A stretch of 5,946 nucleotides of DNA, taken from assembly GCA_031264395.1 (NCBI GenBank), contig JAISEB010000020.1:1-5946 (forward strand). Reading direction: 5' to 3'. Position numbers and translations under genes: made by a program. Below are positions 1-5,320 of this stretch, piece after piece. The notes beneath the pieces are model-generated. The model had not been told where the DNA came from and ran no database searches. It worked only from the letters and a program-made list of their open reading frames with translations. Every line of letters starts with the position of its first letter. The stretch's first letter is position 1. The DNA comes from Treponema sp. (lineage in GTDB: Bacteria > Spirochaetota > Spirochaetia > Treponematales > Breznakiellaceae).

Positions 1-684
1 GTGCTGGGGCTTCCCAAAACCATAGACAACGATATTGAGGGCACGGACCGGACCTTCGGTTTCAATTCGGCCCTGGCCATCGGAACCGAGGCCATAGACA
101 GGCTGCATTCTACCGCGCAGAGCCATAACCGGGTAATGGTAATAGAACTCATGGGCCACAAGGCCGGCTGGCTTGCCCTGTACGCCGGAATAGCGGGCGG
201 CGGGGATATCATCCTCATCCCCGAAATTCCCTACGACATAAAGGCCATAGGCCGCGATCTTGCCGAACGTTCACGGGCCGGCAAGACCTTCTCCATTGTG
301 GTCACCGCCGAAGGGGCCCTTTCCGTGGAGGAGGCAAAGATGGACAGGAAGGACAGAAAAAAGTACCGCGCCGATTTTCCCACGGGCTACCGTGTAGCAA
401 AGGAGATAGAAAAGGAAACGGGCATGGAAACGAGGGCCACCGTTCTGGGTTACGTACAGCGGGGCGGCATCCCCAGCGCCACGGACCGTGTTCTTGCCAC
501 AAGCCTTGGAACCGCCGCCGCGGACATGCTTGCCCGCGGGGAATACGGTAAAATGGTGGCTCTTGCCGGGAACAGCATAGGCGCCGTCGATCTTAGCCTG
601 CCCGCGGGAAAGGTAAAGACCGTGCCCGTTGATCACTTCATGCTTGACACTGCAAAGGCGGTGGGAACCTGTCTGGGGGTATAG
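1..684 (+). CDS. 6-phosphofructokinase, PPi-dependent/mixed-substrate type (5' end outside window)
   Basis: Phosphorylates fructose 6-phosphate to the 1,6-bisphosphate in cytoplasmic glycolysis. The frame is open at the left edge and begins inside the catalytic core, so the first GTG codon is an internal Val and roughly the first 120 residues are missing. In fragment numbering, PKTIDND is at 5-11 with the presumed catalytic base Asp9, MGHKAGW at 51-57, Pro-Glu at 74-75, VTAEG at 101-105 and LGYVQRGG at 149-156. Lys6 replaces the Gly of E. coli PfkA (GTIDND). In this family Lys here goes with PPi use or mixed phosphoryl donors, whereas ATP-PFKs have Gly. The other donor-determining residue, in the GGDG/GGDD loop, lies outside the window, so ATP versus PPi cannot be settled. 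Wording such as EAIDRLHSTA and GHKAGWLAL resembles the short, roughly 340-residue PFK_mixed group. The stop at 682-684 directly abuts a stem-loop. Family assignment is very secure; the phosphoryl donor is inferred. Confidence 0.95.
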   Translation: MLGLPKTIDNDIEGTDRTFGFNSALAIGTEAIDRLHSTAQSHNRVMVIELMGHKAGWLALYAGIAGGGDIILIPEIPYDIKAIGRDLAERSRAGKTFSIVVTAEGALSVEEAKMDRKDRKKYRADFPTGYRVAKEIEKETGMETRATVLGYVQRGGIPSATDRVLATSLGTAAADMLARGEYGKMVALAGNSIGAVDLSLPAGKVKTVPVDHFMLDTAKAVGTCLGV

Positions 685-716
685 GGAACTTCTAAAAACT
701 GAAGTTTTTAAGTTCC
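685..716 (+). terminator. Stem-loop immediately after the pfk stop codon, possible terminator
   Basis: The first base of the stem follows the TAG stop with no gap. The outer arms GGAACTT (685-691) and AAGTTCC (710-716) pair perfectly over 7 bp. The inner arms AAAAAC (694-699) and GTTTTT (704-709) add 6 bp across a two-base bulge (692-693), around a TGAA loop (700-703). The structure is clear, but the sequence after it (TTGTAG) is not a proper T-run. It may therefore be a weak or factor-dependent terminator or an mRNA 3'-end stabiliser. Because it is a near-palindrome it could also act on transcripts arriving from the convergent HAD gene. Confidence 0.55.
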
Positions 717-769
717 TTGTAGAAGAAACGGTTTTCCACCGGGAGTCAAAGGAAGGAGGCCGGGGCTCA

Positions 770-784
770 GGCGGCAGGGCCGCC
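770..784 (-). terminator. GC-rich hairpin just after the HAD gene stop
   Basis: GGCGGC (770-775) and GCCGCC (779-784) form a perfect 6-bp stem with a 3-base loop, one base beyond the TGA stop (786-788, minus strand) of the HAD phosphatase gene. No T-run follows on the minus strand, only a C/T-rich stretch, so intrinsic termination is uncertain. The rest of the 101-base convergent gap (685-785) holds the pfk stem-loop and no gene. Confidence 0.4.
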
Positions 785-785
785 G

Positions 786-1571
786 TCAGGCGTCCGGTAT
801 TTCAAAAATTCCTTCGAGTATATGCCTGGGCCGGTAGGGGTAAATGGCAAGGTCCTTCATTGCGGTAACGCCTGAAAGTACCAGTACGGTTTCGATTTCC
901 GATTCTACGCCGGCGACTATGTCGGTATCCATCCTGTCGCCTATGATCACCGTTTCTTCCCGTGTTGCGCCGAGGCGGCGGATGCCGTGCCGCATCATCA
1001 GGGGATTGGGCTTTCCTATAAAGTAGGCTTTGGCGCCGGCGGCCAGTTCTATGGGGGCGACAAGGGCGCCGCAGGCGGGGACTATGCCCCCTTCAACAGG
1101 ACCGGAAAGGTCGGGGTTGGTGCCGATAAGACGTGCGCCGCCTGTTACCAGCCGGACGGCCCGTTCCAGCGCCTCAAGGCTGTAGCCCCTGCCTTCGCCC
1201 ACTACGACAAAGTCGGGGTTAATGTTGTTCATGGTAAAACCCGCGTCGTACAGGGCCTGTATCAGGCCTGGCTCTCCTATAACGTAGACAGAGCCTCCCG
1301 GATGCTGCGAAGCAAGGAAGCCCGCGGTGGCAAGCGCGCTCGTGTAAAAATGCTCGGGGTCAACCATGATTCCAAGCCGTGAAAGTTTCTGCGCGAGTTC
1401 TATGGGGGACCTTTCGCTTGAATTGGTCAAAAAAAGAAAACGCTTGCCGTTTTCCGTAAGCCAGCCGACAAATTCCACCGCCCCCTTAAGAAGGCTGTTG
1501 CCGTGGTAAATGACGCCGTCCATGTCAATGATAAAGGCTTTCTTTGCCCTGATGGCCCTGAGATCTTTCAT
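786..1571 (-). CDS. HAD-superfamily subclass IIA hydrolase (NagD/AraL-like sugar-phosphate phosphatase)
   Basis: A 261-residue cytoplasmic Mg2+-dependent phosphatase, the usual length for HAD-IIA proteins. Motif I is DMDGV at 16-20 (nucleophile Asp16, general acid Asp18). Motif II is LTNSS at 48-52. Motif III Lys187 lies in GKPNP. Motif IV is GDRMDTD at 211-217, with the metal-binding acids. The C2-type cap between motifs II and III contains GTNPD (150-154), the GG-x-VPACGA region (161-169) and IE (174-175), which mark subclass IIA (NagD, AraL, p-nitrophenyl phosphatase and phosphoglycolate phosphatase types). The substrate is set by the cap and cannot be read here; small sugar phosphates or phosphoglycolate are typical. 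The start ATG is the only plausible one: an in-frame stop lies at 1581-1583 and no other start codon occurs before motif I. No Shine-Dalgarno precedes it. The gene is convergent with pfk and divergent from clpB. Confidence 0.93.
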   Translation of the reverse strand: MKDLRAIRAKKAFIIDMDGVIYHGNSLLKGAVEFVGWLTENGKRFLFLTNSSERSPIELAQKLSRLGIMVDPEHFYTSALATAGFLASQHPGGSVYVIGEPGLIQALYDAGFTMNNINPDFVVVGEGRGYSLEALERAVRLVTGGARLIGTNPDLSGPVEGGIVPACGALVAPIELAAGAKAYFIGKPNPLMMRHGIRRLGATREETVIIGDRMDTDIVAGVESEIETVLVLSGVTAMKDLAIYPYRPRHILEGIFEIPDA

Positions 1572-1579
1572 GGATTCAT

Positions 1580-1606
1580 TTTATACGGCGGCGCCCGCGA
1601 TATCAA
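1580..1606 (-). promoter_or_regulatory. Candidate promoter of the HAD phosphatase gene
   Basis: Read on the minus strand, TTGATA (1601-1606, five of six matches to TTGACA) is followed after 15 bp by TATAAA (1580-1585, five of six matches to TATAAT). The spacer is two bases shorter than ideal. Transcription would start about at the ATG (1569-1571), giving a leaderless or nearly leaderless message, in keeping with the absence of a ribosome binding site. This is an inference from motifs only. Confidence 0.4.
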
Positions 1607-1620
1607 TATTGCGGCGGCGC
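1591..1620. repeat. Imperfect inverted repeat (operator-like dyad) in the HAD/clpB divergent region
   Basis: GCGCC (1591-1595) pairs with GGCGC (1616-1620). Bases 1596-1602 pair with 1607-1613, with one G-T wobble, and the extra bases 1614-1615 lie between the two stem blocks. The centre is TCAA (1603-1606). The dyad covers the putative -35 of the HAD gene and ends 15 bp before the TTGACA facing clpB, a position suited to a repressor site acting on one or both genes. Much of the match is low-complexity GC, so chance is a real alternative. Confidence 0.35.
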
Positions 1621-1634
1621 GTCCGGGCGGCCCC

Positions 1635-1672
1635 TTGACATCTTGCCTCGAACGCTTTTCTTTTTGTATCTT
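1635..1672 (+). promoter_or_regulatory. Candidate clpB promoter region
   Basis: A perfect TTGACA lies at 1635-1640, but the hexamer 16-18 bp downstream is only T-rich (around TTCTTT at 1658-1663), a poor -10. An alternative pair is TTGCCT (1643-1648) with TATCTT (1667-1672) at 18 bp, matching four of six bases each. I see no CIRCE element (TTAGCACTC-N9-GAGTGCTAA), no HAIR-type box and no sigma-32-like -10 (CCCCAT), so the usual heat-shock control signals are not evident. The exact promoter is unresolved. Confidence 0.3.
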
Positions 1673-1706
1673 TAAGAAAGAAAAAAACAGGGCCAAATTC
1701 AGGCCA

Positions 1707-1724
1707 GCCGGCTATGAAACCGGC
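1707..1724 (+). other. Small leader hairpin upstream of clpB
   Basis: GCCGG (1707-1711) and CCGGC (1720-1724) form a 5-bp GC stem around an 8-base loop, ending about ten bases before the clpB Shine-Dalgarno. It does not cover the ribosome site. It may be a modest 5'-leader structure or chance in GC-rich sequence. Confidence 0.3.
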
Positions 1725-1734
1725 CCGGTGAAAC

Positions 1735-1747
1735 AGGAAAAAACATG
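1735..1747 (+). promoter_or_regulatory. clpB ribosome binding site and start
   Basis: AGGA (1735-1738) lies six bases before the ATG at 1745-1747. This fits the family N-terminus, because the protein starts at the same point as E. coli ClpB, and so it fixes the start. Confidence 0.75.
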
Positions 1748-4348
1748 GATTTTGAAAAACTGACAATCAAGGCGCAGGAAGCGCTTAACGAGGCTTCCGC
1801 CATTGCCCAAAGGGCCGATCATTCACAGGTGGAAGTTGAACATCTCCTCAAGGCGCTTCTGGAACAGGAAGACGGCATCGTAAGCCCCCTGGTTGAAAAA
1901 ATCGGGGCGGTTCCGGCCCGGCTCATACAGGAGACGGACGCCCTGATAAACGCCCTGCCCAGGATTTACGGCGAGGCGGCGCAGCTCTACTTTTCTTCCG
2001 CCGCGTCAAAGGTCCTTGCCAGGGCAGAGGCGGAGGCCGCTTCGCTGAAGGACGAATTTGTCTCGGCCGAGCATATCCTCATTGCCATTGCCGGGGGAGA
2101 AGGAAAGGCGGCGAGTATACTGAAGAAAGCCGGGGTAAACAAACAGTCTATTCTTTCCTCTCTTAAGTCGGTGCGGGGAAATACCCGTGTAACTGATCAA
2201 AACCCCGAAGAAAAATATCAGGCCCTTGATAAATACTGCCGGGATCTTACCGCCCTTGCCCGGCAGGAAAAACTTGATCCGGTTATAGGCAGGGACGAAG
2301 AAATACGCCGCTGTATGCAAGTCCTTTCCCGGCGTACCAAAAACAACCCCGTCCTTATCGGCGAGCCGGGCGTTGGGAAGACCGCCATTGTCGAAGGGCT
2401 TGCCCGGCGCATAGTGGCCGGCGACGTACCGGAGGGGCTCAAAGGGAAGAAGCTCCTTGCCCTGGATCTGGGGGCCCTTGTGGCGGGCGCCAAATTCAGG
2501 GGCGAATTTGAGGACAGGCTCAAGACGGTGATCCACGAAGTACAGGCGTCGGACGGCAAGATCATCCTTTTTATCGACGAGCTTCATACCCTCGTGGGCG
2601 CGGGCGCGGCCGAAGGGGCCACCGACGCCAGCAATCTTTTGAAGCCCGCCCTTGCGCGGGGGGAACTGCGCTGTATAGGCGCCACTACCCTTGACGAGTA
2701 CCGCATGCACATAGAAAAAGACGCCGCGCTGGAACGGCGCTTTCAGCAGGTTTACACCGCCGAACCTTCCGTTGAGGATACCATCGCCATACTCCGCGGC
2801 CTCAAGGAACGCTACGAGGTACACCACGGCGTGCGCATCAAGGACGAGGCCCTTGTTGCCGCGGCAACCCTTTCCAGCCGGTACATCACCAGCCGCTTCC
2901 TTCCCGACAAGGCCATTGATCTTGTGGACGAGGCGGCGAGCCGGCTCAAGATGGAACTGGATTCCCGCCCTACGGAACTTGACAAGCTGGAACGCCGGCT
3001 TCTTCAGCTTTCAATCGAAAAACAGGCCCTTTCCCGCGAAGACGATCCCGCGTCAAAGAGCAGGCTGGAAAAACTTGAGAAGGAAATTGCCGATCTTGCG
3101 GCCGCGCGGGATGCCATGACCGCCCGCTGGGAGAACGAGAAAAAGGATATCCAGCAGATACGCGAATTGAAGCAGCAGATTGAAGAACTTAAAATTGAGG
3201 AAACAAAATACGAACGCACGGGGGATCTTTCCCGCGCCGCCGAAGTGAAGCACGGCAAAATACCCGAGGCCCAGAAAAAACTTGCCCGGCTTACGGGCCA
3301 GATAGAGACAAAGCGCGAAGGGAAAGGGGAAGGCGCGCTTCTCCGCGAGGAGGTAAGCGAGGAAGACATCGCGGCGGTGGTGGCGACATGGACGGGAATC
3401 CCCGTTTCGAAGATGCTTTCGGGAGAACTGCAGAAGTACCTCGACCTTGAAAAGGTTCTTGAACAGCGCGTGGTAGGACAGGAGCCCGCGGTCCAGGCCG
3501 TCGCCGACGCCATCAGGCGCAACAAGGCGGGCCTTTCGGACGCGGCCCGCCCGCTTGGGTCCTTCCTTTTCCTGGGGCCTACAGGCGTCGGAAAAACGGA
3601 GCTTGCCAAAACGCTGGCGGACTTTCTTTTCAATGACGAAAAGGCCCTTACCCGCATAGACATGAGCGAATACGGCGAAAAACATTCGGTGAGCCGCCTC
3701 ATAGGCGCTCCCCCGGGCTATGTGGGTTACGAACAGGGCGGCCAGCTTACCGAGGCGGTGCGCCGCAGGCCCTACAGCGTGATCCTTTTTGACGAAATTG
3801 AAAAGGCCCACCCTGAGGTATTCAATGTCTTTCTTCAAATCCTTGACGACGGCCGCCTTACAGACGGGCAGGGCAGGGTGGTTGATTTCAAAAACGTGAT
3901 CATCATCATGACCAGCAACCTCGGTTCGGATTTGATTCTGGAAGCGAAAAAAAGCGAAGCGGTAAAAGACGCGCTTACGGAACTTCTCAAGCAGACTTTC
4001 AGGCCCGAATTCCTTAACCGCATAGATGAAACGGTGATCTTCAACAGGCTTGGAAAGGCCGAAATAGGAAAGATCGTCGACATACAGCTTGACCTGCTTT
4101 CGCTCCGCCTCGCGGACAGGAAGATGACGTTAAAACTTACGCCGGCCGCTAAAGCGTTTCTTGCCGGGCGGGGTTATGATCCCCTGTTCGGCGCGCGGCC
4201 CCTCAAGCGGGCCATACAGGCGGATCTGGAAAATCCCCTGGCAAGACTTATCATAGCGGGGAAACTAAAAGAAGGCGACGCCATTGCCGCGGACGCCGCC
4301 GGGGACGGTTTGACCTTCAAAAAAAGCGGGAGCCGGCAGGCAGAATGA
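1745..4348 (+). CDS. clpB: ATP-dependent disaggregase ClpB (Hsp100)
   Basis: An 867-residue hexameric AAA+ chaperone (E. coli 857) that threads aggregated proteins through its pore, normally with DnaK/DnaJ/GrpE, in the cytoplasm. The N-domain covers about 1-145. NBD1 has Walker A GEPGVGKT at 206-213, pore loop GAKFRGEFE at 248-256, Walker B ending D278-E279, sensor GATT 312-315 and arginine fingers R331/R332. The coiled-coil M-domain, about 400-525, separates ClpB from ClpA and ClpC. NBD2 has Walker A GPTGVGKT at 611-618, pore GYVGY at 658-662, Walker B D683-E684, sensor 1 around TSN 723-725, NR at 758-759 and sensor-2 GAR at 816-818. All ATPase residues are intact. No ClpP-binding IGF/L loop is apparent, so it is a disaggregase rather than a protease partner. 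Two substitutions against E. coli stand out: pore Tyr251 is Phe, which is common, and M-domain Tyr503 is His. The stop overlaps the next gene's start. Confidence 0.98.
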   Translation: MDFEKLTIKAQEALNEASAIAQRADHSQVEVEHLLKALLEQEDGIVSPLVEKIGAVPARLIQETDALINALPRIYGEAAQLYFSSAASKVLARAEAEAASLKDEFVSAEHILIAIAGGEGKAASILKKAGVNKQSILSSLKSVRGNTRVTDQNPEEKYQALDKYCRDLTALARQEKLDPVIGRDEEIRRCMQVLSRRTKNNPVLIGEPGVGKTAIVEGLARRIVAGDVPEGLKGKKLLALDLGALVAGAKFRGEFEDRLKTVIHEVQASDGKIILFIDELHTLVGAGAAEGATDASNLLKPALARGELRCIGATTLDEYRMHIEKDAALERRFQQVYTAEPSVEDTIAILRGLKERYEVHHGVRIKDEALVAAATLSSRYITSRFLPDKAIDLVDEAASRLKMELDSRPTELDKLERRLLQLSIEKQALSREDDPASKSRLEKLEKEIADLAAARDAMTARWENEKKDIQQIRELKQQIEELKIEETKYERTGDLSRAAEVKHGKIPEAQKKLARLTGQIETKREGKGEGALLREEVSEEDIAAVVATWTGIPVSKMLSGELQKYLDLEKVLEQRVVGQEPAVQAVADAIRRNKAGLSDAARPLGSFLFLGPTGVGKTELAKTLADFLFNDEKALTRIDMSEYGEKHSVSRLIGAPPGYVGYEQGGQLTEAVRRRPYSVILFDEIEKAHPEVFNVFLQILDDGRLTDGQGRVVDFKNVIIIMTSNLGSDLILEAKKSEAVKDALTELLKQTFRPEFLNRIDETVIFNRLGKAEIGKIVDIQLDLLSLRLADRKMTLKLTPAAKAFLAGRGYDPLFGARPLKRAIQADLENPLARLIIAGKLKEGDAIAADAAGDGLTFKKSGSRQAE
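4338..4348 (+). promoter_or_regulatory. ATGA overlap coupling clpB stop to the regulator start
   Basis: ATG (4345-4347) of the regulator overlaps TGA (4346-4348) of clpB. AGG at 4338-4340, only four bases upstream, is a weak Shine-Dalgarno. The arrangement suggests termination-reinitiation, so regulator output would follow clpB translation. No separate promoter is obvious in the clpB 3' end. Confidence 0.6.
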
Positions 4349-5280
4349 AACACGGTGGAAGCCAGGTACTGGCGGTAGATTCTTCACGGGACGCCAGGGT
4401 CCTGCGGGCCCTTTCTTCCGGCGTCCGCCTCCGCATTCTGGAGCTTCTGCAAAACACCGAACTCAATGTTTCCGAAATAGCCCGCCGCCTTGACATTCCG
4501 CAGTCAACCGCCGCGACCAGCATTATTACCCTTGAGGAAGCCGGGCTCGTTGACAGCCGTAACGCCAACGGCGTTAAAGGCGGCCAGAAAGTGTGCATTG
4601 CCCGGTACAAAGAATTTCTTGTCAGTTTTAACCCGCCTGAGGCGCTGAACGACAACAGGGTAATTGAAGTTGAAATGCCTGTCGGCCTTTTTACATCCTA
4701 CGAAGTTTCCGCTCCCTGCGGTCTTTGCAGCAGGGAAGCCATAATAGGCTATCTTGATGTGCCCGAGATCTTCTTTTCGCCCGACCGTATCAAGGCGGCC
4801 CTGGTGTGGTTTGAAAAGGGGTATGTCGAATACAAATTTCCCAACAATGCCCTCTTTACAGGTCCGGGCGCTTCCCTTAAACGCATAGAACTGGTAATGG
4901 AAGTTTCGTCCGAGGTGCCGGGCACCAACAAGAGATGGCCCTCCGACATTTCAATCTGGATAAACGAAGTGGAAATAGGTTTTTGGACCAGTCCCGGCGA
5001 CTACGGCGACCGCCGGGGCAGGTACACACCGTCTTTCTGGAAACTTGAAGGTTCGCAGTACGGCATCCTTGTTACATGGGCGGTTACCCCCGGCGGAACC
5101 TTTGTGGACGACAAGCCCGTTTCAAACGTGAAACTGGACGATCTTGATATTTCGGGACACCATTCAATCAAGGTCCGCATAGGGGTAAAGGATTCCGCCC
5201 GGCATGTCGGCGGAATCAACATCTTCGGCAAGGGCTTCGGAAACTACGATCAGGACATACTGCTCCGCCTGATTCCCTGA
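4345..5280 (+). CDS. ArsR-like winged-helix transcriptional regulator with large C-terminal domain
   Basis: A 311-residue cytoplasmic DNA-binding protein, much longer than the roughly 100 residues of a simple ArsR repressor. The winged helix covers about 15-95: RVLRALSSGVRLRILELL (18-35), then the helix-turn-helix NVSEIARRLDIPQSTAA (41-57), LEEAGLVDS (63-71) and a wing with a GlyGly turn (79-80). The metal-sensing CxC of ArsR/SmtB (ELCVCDL) is replaced by ELNVSEI, so it is not a classical arsenic or metal sensor. Residues 96-311 are an extra domain that looks beta-rich, with CGLC (125-128), WTSPGDYGDRRG (214-225) and a C-terminal VRIGVKDSARHVGGINIFG (277-295). I recall this architecture from 'predicted transcriptional regulator' proteins of Firmicutes and spirochaetes (COG4189-like); its ligand is unknown to me. 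It has no signal peptide or membrane segment. It overlaps clpB by four bases, so it is probably cotranscribed with it. The target genes cannot be deduced. Confidence 0.85.
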   Translation: MKHGGSQVLAVDSSRDARVLRALSSGVRLRILELLQNTELNVSEIARRLDIPQSTAATSIITLEEAGLVDSRNANGVKGGQKVCIARYKEFLVSFNPPEALNDNRVIEVEMPVGLFTSYEVSAPCGLCSREAIIGYLDVPEIFFSPDRIKAALVWFEKGYVEYKFPNNALFTGPGASLKRIELVMEVSSEVPGTNKRWPSDISIWINEVEIGFWTSPGDYGDRRGRYTPSFWKLEGSQYGILVTWAVTPGGTFVDDKPVSNVKLDDLDISGHHSIKVRIGVKDSARHVGGINIFGKGFGNYDQDILLRLIP

Positions 5281-5296
5281 CAGGCTGCTGTTTTTT

Positions 5297-5315
5297 CCGG
5301 GCGGTTTTGCGCCGG
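5297..5315. terminator. Weak hairpin in the convergent regulator/SDR gap
   Basis: Within the 40-base convergent gap, CCGGGCG (5297-5303) and CGCCGG (5310-5315) can pair over 6 bp with one bulged G, around a GTTTTG loop. The T6 run (5291-5296) lies before the stem on the plus strand, and minus-strand transcripts would have A6 after it. Neither direction forms a canonical intrinsic terminator. Confidence 0.25.
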
Positions 5316-5320
5316 GCACA

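Noticed and set aside
1..3. GTG at position 1 as the pfk start
   Set aside because: It lies immediately before the PKTIDND catalytic motif, so the protein must extend upstream by about 120 residues.
728..737. GAAA/TTTT mini-inverted repeat in the pfk/HAD gap
   Set aside because: Only about four base pairs; expected by chance.
987..1382. 131-codon plus-strand open frame opposite the HAD gene
   Set aside because: It is antisense to conserved HAD motifs, which clearly encode the real protein; the plus-strand peptide has no family features.
1656..1741. Possible RNA thermometer: UUUUCUU (1656-1662) could pair with the clpB Shine-Dalgarno AGGAAAA (1735-1741)
   Set aside because: Only seven mostly A-U pairs including a wobble, at long range. 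Either candidate promoter would start transcription downstream of 1656, leaving the partner out of the RNA.
2495..2497. ClpB pore-loop Tyr251 replaced by Phe
   Set aside because: An aromatic residue is kept, and the AGAKFRGEFE form is familiar in many ClpB proteins, so it is not notable on its own.
2006..2827. 273-codon open frame on the minus strand inside clpB
   Set aside because: It lies wholly within a full-length, domain-intact clpB. Its translation has no recognisable motif, and long antisense frames are expected in GC-rich coding DNA.
3053..3838. 261-codon open frame on the minus strand inside clpB
   Set aside because: It is a shadow of clpB codon use in another frame, with no family resemblance and no ribosome site evident.
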